Origin: Streptomyces capitiformicae | GTDB taxonomy: Bacteria > Actinomycetota > Actinomycetes > Streptomycetales > Streptomycetaceae | Direction of reading: 5' to 3' | NCBI RefSeq assembly: GCF_002214185.1 | Contig: NZ_CP022161.1 | Span: 6,827,486-6,891,485, forward strand | Length of the DNA: 64,000 nt | Part shown: in pieces, positions 18,042-26,466 of the stretch | Position numbering within the stretch: position 1 is the first letter of the stretch | How the letters are laid out: each line of letters begins with the position of its first letter | Program-made: the position numbers and the translations under genes | Notes under the pieces: generated by a model | The model's database searches: none | Told to the model about the DNA's origin: nothing | Seen by the model: only the letters and a program-made list of their open reading frames with translations

Positions 18042-18066
18042 CGCCACAATCCGAGGAGTTGAACCC

Positions 18067-19089
18067 ATGAAGGCAGCGGTCGTACGAGCCTTCGGCGAGC
18101 CTCTGGTCATCGAGGACCGCCCCGATCCCGAGCCCGGCCCCGGGCAGGTCCGCATCCGTGTCGAGGCGTCCGGACTGTGCCACACCGACATCCACGCCGC
18201 CCACGGCGACTGGCCAGTCAAGCCGAATCCGCCGTTCGTCCCCGGTCACGAGGGTGTCGGCCTCGTCGAGAAGCTCGGTGACGGGGTCACCCACCTCGGC
18301 CTCGGCCAGCGCGTCGCCGTGCCGTGGCTGGGCAGGGCCTGCGGGCGGTGCGAGCACTGCCTGTCCGGCTGGGAGACGCTGTGCGAGCGGCAGATCAACA
18401 CCGGCTACGGCTGCGACGGCGGGTACGCCGAGAAGATGCTCGCCTGGGCCGACTTCGCCCAACCGGTGCCGGACGGCGTCAGCGCCGTCGACGCGGCCCC
18501 GCTCACCTGCGCCGGTGTGACCACGTACAAGGCGCTGAAGGTCGCCGACGTGAGGCCCACGCAGCTCGTGGCGGTCTCCGGGGTCGGCGGACTGGGCCAC
18601 CTCGCCGTGCAGTACGCCAAGATCGCCGGGGCGACGGTCGCCGCGATCGACGTCACCGACGAGAAGCTCGAACTGGCAGCCGAACTCGGCGCCGATTTTC
18701 TCATCGACGCCCGCAAGGAGAACGTCGGCGAGGTGCTCAAGCGGCACGGGGGAGCCCACGCGGCCATCGCCCTCGCCGTGAACGACGCCGCGTTCGAGGC
18801 CGTGAACTCCGGTCTGCGGCGCGGCGGCAAACTGGTCATGGTGGCCCTGCCCGCCCACGGCACCGTCCGGGTCCCGATTTTCGACACCGTCCTCAACGGC
18901 ACAAGTGTGATCGGCTCGATCGTGGGCACCCGGCAGGACCTCGCCGAGGTCTTCCAGCTGCACGCGGACGGCCGGACCAGGGTGATCTGCGAGACCCGCC
19001 CGCTTGCCTCCGTCAACGACTCCATCGACGAGGTGCTGCGCGGCCAGGTCAAGGCCCGGATCGTGTTCGACCTCGGTGCGGGGCGGTGA
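18067..19089 (+). CDS. adhP: zinc-dependent alcohol dehydrogenase, AdhP type
   Basis: This 340-residue medium-chain alcohol dehydrogenase probably interconverts primary alcohols and aldehydes with NAD. Catalytic zinc ligands are visible at Cys38 and His61-Glu62 (GHE), and the structural zinc site is the four cysteines 92, 95, 98 and 106. The cofactor glycine motif is GVGGLGHLA near residue 176. A GAGGAG ribosome site precedes the ATG. Its place between two USP genes suggests fermentative NADH disposal under low oxygen, in step with pyruvate formate-lyase upstream. Preference for ethanol is family-based and untested here. Confidence 0.92.
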   Translation: MKAAVVRAFGEPLVIEDRPDPEPGPGQVRIRVEASGLCHTDIHAAHGDWPVKPNPPFVPGHEGVGLVEKLGDGVTHLGLGQRVAVPWLGRACGRCEHCLSGWETLCERQINTGYGCDGGYAEKMLAWADFAQPVPDGVSAVDAAPLTCAGVTTYKALKVADVRPTQLVAVSGVGGLGHLAVQYAKIAGATVAAIDVTDEKLELAAELGADFLIDARKENVGEVLKRHGGAHAAIALAVNDAAFEAVNSGLRRGGKLVMVALPAHGTVRVPIFDTVLNGTSVIGSIVGTRQDLAEVFQLHADGRTRVICETRPLASVNDSIDEVLRGQVKARIVFDLGAGR

Positions 19090-19100
19090 GGGAGATGGCG

Positions 19101-19973
19101 ATGGACCTGCCGGTCGTCGTCGGCGTGGACGGCTCCGAGCCCAGTCTGCGGGCCGTGGACTGGGCGGCCGACGAGGCCGCGCTGCGCGGAGTGCCGCTGC
19201 GGCTGGTGTACGCCTCGCTGTGGGAGCGGTACGAGGGTGCAGCGCTCGCCGAGGAGCTGGGCAAGCCGTCCGAGCGGGTGCGGGCCGAGGAGATCGTGGA
19301 GAGCGCCTCCCTGCGCGCCAACCTCCGCCGGGCGGAGGTGAAGATCACCACGGATGTGCTGCCCGAGGAACCCGAGTACACGCTGCTGAGGGAGAGCCGG
19401 ACCGCCTCCCTGCTGGTTACGGGCACCCGCGGGCGCAGTGCCCTCACCGAGGCGCTGTTGGGCTCGGTGAGCCTGACCGTGGCCGCGCACGCGCACTGCC
19501 CGATGGTCGTCGTACGTGGCAGCCATGACAACCGGGCCCAGCCCGCGACGCACGGCCGGATCGTCGTCGGCGTCGGGGAGAAACCGACGTCCTCGGCGGC
19601 GGTGCGCTTCGCCTTCGAGGAGGCACGGCTGCGCGGGGCGGAGGTCGAAGCCGTACGGGCCTGGCGGTGCCCCGCGCACGAGACCACCGACCATCCGCTG
19701 CTGGCCGGGGAGCCCGCACGGCTGCACGAGCAGCGGGCCGTGGAGGGCCTGGAGGCGGCTCTCCAGGAAACCCCCGACGATGTCCGGCTGCGCCGCCGTA
19801 CCGTCGAGGGCCACGCCCGGACCGTCCTGTCGGACGCCTCCCACGACGCCGACCTCCTCATCGTGGGAGCCAAGCGTCGGCAGCGGCACTTCGGACTCCA
19901 GCTGAGCCGGGTGACGCACGGCGTGCTGCATCACTCCGCCTGTCCGGTCGTGATCGTGCCCGAGCCGGAGTGA
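19101..19973 (+). CDS. universal stress protein, two Usp domains
   Basis: This 290-residue tandem UspA protein has domain 1 ending in the ATP motif GTRGRSALTEALLGS and domain 2 ending in a GAKRRQRHFG variant followed by LHHSACPVVIV. It is the third gene of the USP-adhP-USP operon. I place the start at ATG 19101 since GAGGGAG lies six bases upstream; ATG 19095 overlaps that ribosome site too closely. It resembles the minus-strand USP ending at 45942 more than the other copies (shared LRLV.AS.WERYE region). Confidence 0.92.
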   Translation: MDLPVVVGVDGSEPSLRAVDWAADEAALRGVPLRLVYASLWERYEGAALAEELGKPSERVRAEEIVESASLRANLRRAEVKITTDVLPEEPEYTLLRESRTASLLVTGTRGRSALTEALLGSVSLTVAAHAHCPMVVVRGSHDNRAQPATHGRIVVGVGEKPTSSAAVRFAFEEARLRGAEVEAVRAWRCPAHETTDHPLLAGEPARLHEQRAVEGLEAALQETPDDVRLRRRTVEGHARTVLSDASHDADLLIVGAKRRQRHFGLQLSRVTHGVLHHSACPVVIVPEPE

Positions 19974-19975
19974 GC

Positions 19976-20543
19976 ACGGTGACCGGCTGTTCGGAGACCC
20001 GCCGCGTGATCCGGACGTAGGTCCGCAGATCGCGCGGCGGGCGCTCGTAGCCGGTCGACGGCGGGCGCTCCGGCAGCTCGAGGATCGAGGGCATCACCTC
20101 GTGGTACGGCACGGAGTCCCGCAGGTGGGCGATCATGTTCAGCCGCGCCCGGCGCTTGTCGTCGCTCTCCACGACGTACCAGGGCGCCTCGGTGATGTCG
20201 GTGTGCACCAGCATGTCGTCCTTGGCCCGGGAGTACGCCTCCCGGCGGGCGGGTGACTCCAGGGCCATCGGCGACAGCTTCCAGCGCCGCAGCGGGTCCT
20301 CCAGACGGCGCCGGAAGCGCTCCTGCTGTTCGGTGTCGCTCACCGAGAACCAGTATTCGCGCAGCTCCTCCCTGGTTCGATGGTGCCGCCCCTGCCCGCC
20401 GCGTCCCGGCCTTCGAAGATCACGACCAGCCGAGCGTCCTCGGCCCGCACCCACTCCTGGAGTTTGACCAACTCCCTCTGCGGACGCAGCAGTTCCTCCC
20501 CGTACGCCGCCCGCGGCACCTTCGTCGCCTTCTTGTCGGCCAT
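19976..20543 (-). pseudogene. ppk2: polyphosphate kinase 2, internally deleted
   Basis: The N-terminal 55 residues (from ATG 20543) match PPK2, including the Walker A-like [12 protein letters not shown]. The frame then breaks, and the match resumes at [12 protein letters not shown] and runs to near the normal C-terminus (DDKRRARLNMIAH). The middle of about 90 residues, which carries the Walker B and lid region in intact PPK2, is missing, so the product cannot phosphorylate nucleotides with polyphosphate. No proper stop follows; the frame runs into the antisense of the USP gene. This is a decayed energy-storage gene. Confidence 0.8.
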
Positions 20544-20589
20544 GCCGCCACCATCCGACAACCTCCGTCGATGACTTCCGGAGTCACCC

Positions 20590-20918
20590 ATGACCAAGGT
20601 CGAACACCAGAACGTCACCGTACTTTCCGACCACGGACTGCGTACCCTGGACGCCCACTGGCGGGCCGCGAACTACCTCGCGGCCGGGCAGATCTATCTG
20701 ATGGCCAACCCGTTGCTGACCGAGCCGCTGCTCCCGGAACACACCAAGCCGCGGCTGCTCGGGCACTGGGGCACTGGGGCACCTCTCCCGGGCTCACCCT
20801 CCTCTACACCCACCTCAACCGGGTGATCAAGGCACGCGACCTCGACGCCCTGTGCGTTGCCTGGATCCGCGAGCACGGCACCGACCTGCCGGAGATCGCC
20901 GACCGGCACTGGGCCTGA
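20590..20918 (+). pseudogene. xfp: phosphoketolase remnant, N- and C-terminal ends fused
   Basis: The first 55 residues (ATG 20590) match the N-terminus of xylulose-5-phosphate/fructose-6-phosphate phosphoketolase, including [18 protein letters not shown] and LLGHWGT. After an 8-bp tandem duplication the frame shifts; the original continues as [18 protein letters not shown], then jumps directly to the extreme C-terminus ([16 protein letters not shown]). Roughly 700 residues of a protein near 790 are gone. It is a deletion relic with both ends preserved. Confidence 0.8.
20761..20782. repeat. 8-bp tandem duplication in xfp remnant
   Basis: GGGCACTG occurs twice in a row and is followed by GGGCAC. 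Removing one unit restores the frame [11 protein letters not shown] expected for phosphoketolase, so the duplication itself is a frameshift mutation. Confidence 0.85.
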
Positions 20919-20938
20919 CGTCGTCGCCGGAACGCGGT

Positions 20939-21343
20939 TCACAGGGGTGAGGTCGCGGCCTCTGCCACCAGCGCCCTGTCGGCGAGCGCCTCGGCCAGGC
21001 CCGGGTACACCTCGAAGACACCGCTCAGCCGCGTGCACCGCAGCAGCCGCCGGAACGCCCTGTCAGACGTGACCAGCCGCAGCCGGCCGTGCCGTGAGCG
21101 GATCCGCCTGTGCGCCCGGCACAGGACACCGAGCCCGGAGCAGTCGATGAAGGACACGGGACGCAGATCGAGCACCAGGTCGGGGCGGGACACGGCCGTC
21201 AGGGCGTCCAGGGCCGCCGAGAGGGCGGGAACCACCAGGAGGTCGAGCTCGCCGCACAGCGTCACGACCGTGCTGCCGTCGGCCGCCCGGGTCGTGCGGT
21301 ACGTCGAGGACCTCGTGTGGTTGTCGTCCATGAGGACAGACAA
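20939..21343 (-). CDS. STAS-domain anti-sigma factor antagonist
   Basis: This 134-residue single-domain STAS protein belongs to the SpoIIAA/RsbV group, which binds anti-sigma kinases and is controlled by serine phosphorylation. The segment LDLRPVSFIDCSGLGVLCRA is the STAS core, and the Ser in DCSGLG is the expected phospho-acceptor. TTG 21343 has GGAAGGG six bases upstream; ATG 21331 (four residues shorter) lacks a good ribosome site, so the start is uncertain. It lies divergent from a USP gene. Many streptomycete anti-anti-sigma factors exist and the cognate partner is not in the window. Confidence 0.85.
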   Translation of the reverse strand: MSVLMDDNHTRSSTYRTTRAADGSTVVTLCGELDLLVVPALSAALDALTAVSRPDLVLDLRPVSFIDCSGLGVLCRAHRRIRSRHGRLRLVTSDRAFRRLLRCTRLSGVFEVYPGLAEALADRALVAEAATSPL

Positions 21344-21367
21344 GCCGAACCCTTCCGACCTGCGGAA

Positions 21368-21413
21368 GGGCCGTTCGGTCCCTTCCGCCGGTCCCTCATG
21401 GGCCTCCGGCCCC
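21368..21413. promoter_or_regulatory. degenerate DosR/OsdR-like sites
   Basis: GGGCCGTTCGGTCC (21368-21381) and the weaker GGGCCTCCGGCCCC (21400-21413) lie between the STAS and USP genes. They fit the island motif less well than others, and the second lacks full dyad symmetry. The 270-base gap otherwise shows no gene. Confidence 0.35.
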
Positions 21414-21602
21414 GCCCGGCGGTGTCCCCCTTGTCGCCGTCAGCGCGCCCCGGTCCGAACGGCCCTGAGGACAGGGGACGTTCGGCACCCTCACAGGTTC
21501 TCCCGGCTCCTGCTCGGGGCGGCGGTTCACGACAAGCATCGACATGTGGGGGTCACCGTCCGGTGCTCCCCGGTCACAGCCTGTCGAAAGGGAAACCGAG
21601 CC

Positions 21603-22433
21603 ATGACCGACAACCAGGTCGTCGTAGGAGTGGACGGCACCATCTCCTCCACCAGGGCCCTTGACTGGGCCGCCGGGGAAGCGATCCGGCATGGCGCCGG
21701 GCTGCGCCTGGTGTGCGCCGCTCCGGACCGCGACGAGGCCGTACCGGTCCTGAGTGCCGCCGTCTCACGCGTCCGCGAGCGGCACCCCGGTCTCCTCGTG
21801 CGGACCGTCGCGGCCGAGGGCGGCGCCGTGCGGGCGCTGGCGCGGGAGAGCGAGGACGCGGCCCTCACCGTGGTGGGCACCCGTGGCATGGGCCGGACCA
21901 CCGGCCTGCTCCTCGGGTCGGTCAGCCTGCGACTGGCCCGGCACGTACGCGGTCCGCTGCTTGTCGTACGCGGGGACCACCCGTGCGACGAGGGGCGTGA
22001 GGTGGTGCTCGGCCTGGAGGACGACACGGACGAGCGGGCCGCCGTCTACGCCTTCGAAGAGGCCCGGCGACGCGGCGCCCGGCTGCGTGTCCTGCACTCC
22101 TGGCCCCATCGCCACGTCATGCCCGCACTGCCGCCGCTCGTGAGCACCGCGGGCCGGCGACGGGACCCGGCCGCCTCGTACGAGCGCGTCGAGGAGGCCG
22201 TTCCGCGCTTCGCCCTCGCCGCATTGCGGGAGCGGTACCCCGACGTCCCGGTGGAGGCCGTCACGGTGCGGACGAGCGCGCCGGAGGCGTTGCTGGAAGC
22301 GACCCGTGAGGCCGCCCTGGTGGTCATCGGCTCGCACCACCGGACGTCCGCCCTCGCTCCGCACCACGCACCGGTCGCCCCCGTCCTGCTGCACCGCTCG
22401 CACTGCCCCGTGATCGTCGTCCCCGCCGCATGA
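21603..22433 (+). CDS. universal stress protein, two Usp domains
   Basis: This 276-residue tandem USP is shorter than its paralogs in the first domain. The ATP motif GTRGMGRTTGLLLGS is in domain 1. Domain 2 ends ALAPHHAPVAPVLLHRSHCPVIVVP and lacks the glycine motif. ATG 21603 is preceded by a weak GAAAGGGAAA site. A broken USP follows immediately downstream, overlapping the stop by a few bases, suggesting an ancestral tandem pair. Confidence 0.9.
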   Translation: MTDNQVVVGVDGTISSTRALDWAAGEAIRHGAGLRLVCAAPDRDEAVPVLSAAVSRVRERHPGLLVRTVAAEGGAVRALARESEDAALTVVGTRGMGRTTGLLLGSVSLRLARHVRGPLLVVRGDHPCDEGREVVLGLEDDTDERAAVYAFEEARRRGARLRVLHSWPHRHVMPALPPLVSTAGRRRDPAASYERVEEAVPRFALAALRERYPDVPVEAVTVRTSAPEALLEATREAALVVIGSHHRTSALAPHHAPVAPVLLHRSHCPVIVVPAA

Positions 22434-22519
22434 CCGTCCACGTCGGCGATCCGCAGCCGCACGGTTACGTGCCGTTCGCCGGGGAACGGATCGCTCCACC
22501 CGGCGCCGACCGCTCTGCC

Positions 22520-22842
22520 TCGCGTGCCGAGCGGCCGGTCCTCCTCGTCCGTGCCGAAGCCGCGAGGGAGTATCGGACCGATGCCTTCGGGAGCGGGCTT
22601 GGGACGACCGCTTACCGCGATGTCGTGCTGGGCCTGGACGGGACAAGTTCCCGGGTGTCGACCTGGCCGAGGAGACCGTGGTCGGCCGGGCCGCCGCGTG
22701 TCCGGCGGACGCTTCCCGCGACGCCTCCCCGGTGGTCGTCGGACGCCGAGTACGCCGGTCCCCACTCGTTCCGCACACCGGTCCCGTGACCTACGTGGTC
22801 GTACGGCGCTCCGTCGCCCCGGTCGCCGTCGTCCCGCACGCC
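22520..22842 (+). pseudogene. universal stress protein remnant
   Basis: Two USP pieces in different frames can be seen. The first, AERPVLLVRAEAAR followed by AYRDVVLGLD, is the junction between the two Usp domains. The second, DASPVVVGRRVRRSPL and VAPVAVVPHA, is the extreme C-terminus. The N-terminal domain and most of domain 2 are missing and no stop follows in frame. It is a deletion relic next to an intact USP. Confidence 0.75.
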
Positions 22843-22859
22843 TTACGCGCGGCACGCCC

Positions 22860-22898
22860 GCGCCGCCCCGCCCCGGGCAGGAGGGGGCAGGGCGGCGC
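22860..22898. terminator. hairpin terminator after USP remnant
   Basis: GCGCCGCCC pairs perfectly with GGGCGGCGC across a 21-base loop, and the right arm is followed by TTTCGTGTGT. The position after the USP pair and before the minus-strand PPDK remnant suits a terminator. The next 180 bases show no gene. Confidence 0.55.
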
Positions 22899-23079
22899 TT
22901 TCGTGTGTACGGGACGGAGCGACACCGCGGGGGATCGGTGCCGCTCCTGTTCCCACTGTCTCTCGGACCCCGGTGCCGCACAGGTGCCGATGGTCCCGGA
23001 GCTGAGGGACAGATGTCCCTGGAGTGCCGGGCGGCACACGCGCACCACGCCCCTCAGGACGCTCGGACCGACCTACCGC

Positions 23080-23688
23080 TCACCGGCTGTCGCTGACGTC
23101 CGTCCCGGCCAGGGTGGCCCGGCCGGCCTCCAGACGCGCCACGGGTACGCGGAACGGGGAGCAGGAGACATAGTCGAGCCCTGCGGCGTGGAAGAAGTGC
23201 ACGGCCTCCGGGTCGCCGCCGTGTTCGCCGCACACACCGACCGTCAGGTCGGGGCGGGCGGCGCGGCCCTCGTCGACCGCGATCCGGACCAGTCGGCCCA
23301 CACCGTCGCGGTCGATCGTCTCGAAGGGCGAGGCGGTGAACACGCCCTTGTCGAGGTAGGCGGAGAAGAACGCCGCCTCGACGTCGTCGCGGGAGAAGCC
23401 CCAGGCGGTCTGGGTCAGATCGTTGGTGCCGAAGGAGAAGAACTCCGCCTCCTCGGCGATCCGGCCCGCGGTGAGCGCGGCCCTCGGCAGCTCGATCATC
23501 GTGCCGACGGGGCACCGCACGGGCACACCGGTCTCCTCCCCGACCCTGGCCAGTACCCGCTCCACCTCCTCCCGGGCGAGCCGGAGCTCCTCGACCGCGC
23601 CGACCAGCGGAACCATGATCTCCGCGTGCGGTGACCCACCGGCCCGGACGCGTTCCACGACCGCCTCGGCGATCGCGCGTACCTGCAT
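23080..23688 (-). pseudogene. ppdK: pyruvate phosphate dikinase, C-terminal fragment
   Basis: This 202-residue open frame matches only the last quarter of PPDK, the PEP/pyruvate-binding barrel: GTMIELPRAAL, AEFFSFGTNDLTQ, GVCGEHGGDP and GLDYVSCSPFRVP are all present. The N-terminal nucleotide-binding domain and the phosphohistidine domain (about 680 residues) are missing, so it cannot carry out the full reaction. A short product could be translated but is probably non-functional. Directly upstream lies a 17-bp tandem duplication (23701-23734). In intact islands PPDK would feed pyruvate or PEP metabolism under hypoxia. Confidence 0.85.
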
Positions 23689-23700
23689 GGCGACCAGTGA

Positions 23701-23734
23701 CCGTGAGCCGGGTCGGACCGTGAGCCGGGTCGGA
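23701..23734. repeat. 17-bp tandem duplication
   Basis: CCGTGAGCCGGGTCGGA occurs twice in perfect tandem, just upstream of the truncated ppdK frame and at the point where its homology ends. It may mark the deletion junction. Confidence 0.85.
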
Positions 23735-23860
23735 CCGATGTGCGAGGCACGTATTCCGGTTCTGCCTGGTCCGCTGTCCGACTCCTGCCGCGCGCATTAG
23801 CGTGGCTCATGACCGGACCGGTCGGTGCCCGCTCGCGCGGACAGAACATGGAGGAGCGCA

Positions 23861-25579
23861 GTGGCAAGCTCCGACGAAGCTCGTGTACGGCTGCCGCAGC
23901 TGAGGCTGGATGAGCTGCTGGAGGAGTTGCAGGCGCGTTTGGACGCGGCGCGGGGGACGCGTGATCGTGTGCACAGTCTGCTGGAGGCGGTGCTGTCGGT
24001 CGGTCGGGAGCTGGAGCTGGAGCAGGCGTTGCGCGGCATCGTGGAGGCGGCCGCGGTGTTGGTGGACGCCGAGTACGCGGCGTTGGGTGTGATCGGGCCG
24101 GACGGCAAGCGGCTGTCGGCGTTTCACACGGTGGGGGTCAGTGCGGAGCAGATCGCCCGGATCGGTCCGTATCCGGAGGGGCACGGGATCCTGGGGGAGT
24201 TGATCAGTCATCCGGAGCCGCTGCGTCTGGTGAAGCTGTCCGAGCATCCGGCGTCTCATGGTTTCCCGCCTCATCATCCGCCGATGAACTCGTTCCTGGG
24301 TGTGCCGATCCGGGTGCGTGAGCAGGTGTTCGGGAATCTGTATCTGACGGAGAAGCGGGGTGGGGCGCGGTTCGACGAGGAGGACGAGTCGGTGCTGTCG
24401 ACGCTGGCGGTGGCGGCCGGTGTGGCGATCGACAACGCGCGGCTGTACGAGGAGTCCCGGCTGCGGGAGCGGTGGCTGCGGGCCAACGCGGAGATCACCC
24501 ACGATCTGATGTCGGGAGCGGAGCAGGCCCTGGTGCTCCGGTTGATCGCCGAACGGGCCAGGCAGATCACCGGCGCGGCGCTGGCCGTCGTCGCGGTGCC
24601 GATGGAGGGCACCGACTCCCTCACGGTGGACCTGGCCATCGGCGAGGGGGCGGCAGCGCACCGCGGGCTGGTCCTGCCCGTCGAGGGCACCCTGATCGGT
24701 GAGGCGTTCGTCGCCGCGACCGTGGTCACCAGCGAGGACGTGACCCACGACCAGCGCGTGTGGGCCGGACCACCCCGTTTCTCCGGTCTCGGCCCGGCGG
24801 TGGCGGTCCCCGTCGGCACCGGGGACGAGGGCATCCGCGGTGTCGTTCTGCTGGTCCGGGAGGCGGGACGGACGCTCTTCACCACCAAGGAGACCGAACC
24901 GCTCCGCGTCTTCGCGGCCCAGGCGGCCATCGCCATGGAGCTGGCCGCACGCCGTCGGGATGCCGAGGAGATCGCGGTCCTCAAGGACCGCGACCGGATC
25001 GCCCGGGACCTGCACGACCTCGCGATCCAACGCCTCTTCGCCACCGGAATGACCCTGCAGAGCGCGGGCCGCCTCATCGAGCACCCGGAGGCCTCCGAGC
25101 GAGTGCTGCGGGCCGTCGACGATCTCGACGAGACCATCAAGATCATCAGATCGACCATCTTCGGCCTGCGCACCCGGGACGGCGCGGCCGACATCGGCCT
25201 GCGGGCCCGCGTGGTGCGGGTCGTCGCCGAGGTGGCACCGGTGCTGGGTTTCGCCCCGAGTGTCCGGATGGAGGGGCTGATCGACACCGACGTACCGAAG
25301 GAGACCGGCGACCACGTGGTCGCCGTGCTCTCCGAGGCACTGACCAACATCGCCCGCCACGCCCGCGCCGACCGCGCGGAGATCGTGGTGACGACCGACG
25401 GGCACGAGCTGGTGCTGACGGTCCGGGACGACGGGGTGGGCATACCGGCTGACGGCCGCCGCGGCGGGCTGCGCAACCTGGCGGAACGGGCCGGACAGCT
25501 CGGCGGCCGGATGGCGTGGGACTGCCCCGCCGACGGCGGTACGACACTGGTGTGGCGGGTACCGGTGACGCGGCCGTAG
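23861..25579 (+). CDS. DevS/DosT-like GAF-GAF histidine kinase
   Basis: This 572-residue cytoplasmic kinase has an N-terminal helix, GAF-A (about 55-205), GAF-B (about 225-370), a HisKA_3 dimerisation region with phospho-acceptor His385 in ARDLHDLAIQRLF, and a HATPase domain (about 465-570) with EALTNIARHARA. In M. tuberculosis DosS and DosT, GAF-A binds heme and senses O2, NO and CO; here H138-H139 in PPHHPPM lie in the matching loop, so heme sensing is likely. GTG 23861 follows GGAGGAG. Codon use in roughly the first 200 codons is richer in TTG, CGT, GGT and AGT than the rest, suggesting a mosaic gene. The first 201 bases after codon 6 are repeated at 30369. Its expected partner, DevR, survives only as a remnant in this window. 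Confidence 0.93.
   Translation: MASSDEARVRLPQLRLDELLEELQARLDAARGTRDRVHSLLEAVLSVGRELELEQALRGIVEAAAVLVDAEYAALGVIGPDGKRLSAFHTVGVSAEQIARIGPYPEGHGILGELISHPEPLRLVKLSEHPASHGFPPHHPPMNSFLGVPIRVREQVFGNLYLTEKRGGARFDEEDESVLSTLAVAAGVAIDNARLYEESRLRERWLRANAEITHDLMSGAEQALVLRLIAERARQITGAALAVVAVPMEGTDSLTVDLAIGEGAAAHRGLVLPVEGTLIGEAFVAATVVTSEDVTHDQRVWAGPPRFSGLGPAVAVPVGTGDEGIRGVVLLVREAGRTLFTTKETEPLRVFAAQAAIAMELAARRRDAEEIAVLKDRDRIARDLHDLAIQRLFATGMTLQSAGRLIEHPEASERVLRAVDDLDETIKIIRSTIFGLRTRDGAADIGLRARVVRVVAEVAPVLGFAPSVRMEGLIDTDVPKETGDHVVAVLSEALTNIARHARADRAEIVVTTDGHELVLTVRDDGVGIPADGRRGGLRNLAERAGQLGGRMAWDCPADGGTTLVWRVPVTRP
23879..24079. repeat. 201-bp direct repeat, copy 1
   Basis: This stretch inside the DevS-like kinase gene is repeated at 30369-30569 with a single difference (A at 23931, G at 30421), in direct orientation 6,490 bases apart. 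Such near-identity implies recent duplication or gene conversion, and recombination between copies would delete the interval. Confidence 0.97.
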
Positions 25580-25631
25580 GGCGGTGACGGATCCGCACCG
25601 GCGTGGGATCGGGAAGGCCGGCGCGGCCAAG

Positions 25632-25645
25632 GGGCCACTCGGCCC
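25632..25645. promoter_or_regulatory. DosR/OsdR-like 14-bp palindrome
   Basis: GGGCCACTCGGCCC (extendable by one G/C pair on each side) lies between the kinase stop and the CBS-domain gene, 75 bases before the CBS start. Confidence 0.5.
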
Positions 25646-25719
25646 CGCGTGCCCCGGACGGCCCCGTGTCCGACGCTGAAGGTGCCGCAGTGTGTCACCC
25701 GAGCACCTCGGAGGTCGTC

Positions 25720-26436
25720 ATGGTCGGCACTCCCCACCTCGTGAGCGATGCGATGACCCACATCGTGCCGGCCGTGCGCCACAAGGCGGCGTTCAAGGAC
25801 ATGGTGAAGGCCATGAGGCATCGGCATGTCGGCGCGGTCCCCGTACTGGACGACGAGCGGCACGTCGTGGGCGTCGTCTCCGAGGCGGACCTGTTGCACA
25901 AGGAGGGCCTGCGTGACGGTGACCCGGACCTGCCCAGGGCCGGACACGTCCCGACCGGAGGGGCCCCGTATCCGCGGCTCCGGCGCCTTTCCGACCTCAT
26001 CAAGGCGGCCGCGGTGGAGGCGGGGGAACTGATGACCGCGCCGGCCGTCACCGTCCACGCCGGCACCACGTTGACCCAGGCCGCGCGACTGATGGCCCGG
26101 CACCGGGTCAAGCGGCTTCCGGTGGTCGACGCCGACGGCCGGTTACGGGGCGTCGTCAGCCGCTCCGACCTGCTGAAGGTGTTCCTGCGCGACGACGCGG
26201 ACATCGCCGAGGAGATCCGGCGTGAGGTCGTGCCAAGGCTCGCCCCCGACACCGACGAACCGATTCGGGCGGACGTGCGCGATGGGGCCGTGACCCTCAC
26301 GGGCCGAGTCCGGGACATCAACCTCCTCCCCCTGGCCGCCCGTCTCGCGCGCGCCGTCGAGGGGGTGGTGGACGTCGACTGCGCGCTCACCGGCCCGGCC
26401 TCCGCCCCGACCTCGACCCGGCACGCCGGATCGTGA
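25720..26436 (+). CDS. CBS-CBS-BON domain protein
   Basis: This 238-residue protein has CBS1 (residues 8-62), CBS2 (about 100-157) and a complete BON domain (about 165-228) ending in AVEGVVDVDC. CBS pairs bind AMP/ATP or related ligands; BON domains bind membranes or protein partners. ATG 25720 has GGAGGTC just upstream. A HAD-hydrolase gene follows after 30 bases. A 10-bp direct repeat (GATCGTGAAG, 20-bp period) spans its stop codon. It follows the DevS-like kinase and a DosR-like palindrome. Confidence 0.9.
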   Translation: MVGTPHLVSDAMTHIVPAVRHKAAFKDMVKAMRHRHVGAVPVLDDERHVVGVVSEADLLHKEGLRDGDPDLPRAGHVPTGGAPYPRLRRLSDLIKAAAVEAGELMTAPAVTVHAGTTLTQAARLMARHRVKRLPVVDADGRLRGVVSRSDLLKVFLRDDADIAEEIRREVVPRLAPDTDEPIRADVRDGAVTLTGRVRDINLLPLAARLARAVEGVVDVDCALTGPASAPTSTRHAGS

Positions 26437-26466
26437 AGCAGGACGTCCGATCGTGAAGGAGAGCAC

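Noticed and set aside
18324..19100. An N-terminal extension joining the USP at 19101 to a frame inside adhP
   Set aside because: The extension is a shadow frame of adhP with Arg-rich translation, and a ribosome site lies directly before ATG 19101.
21400..21413. A second strong DosR-like site before the USP at 21603
   Set aside because: GGGCCTCCGGCCCC lacks dyad symmetry at the inner positions, so it is reported only as degenerate.
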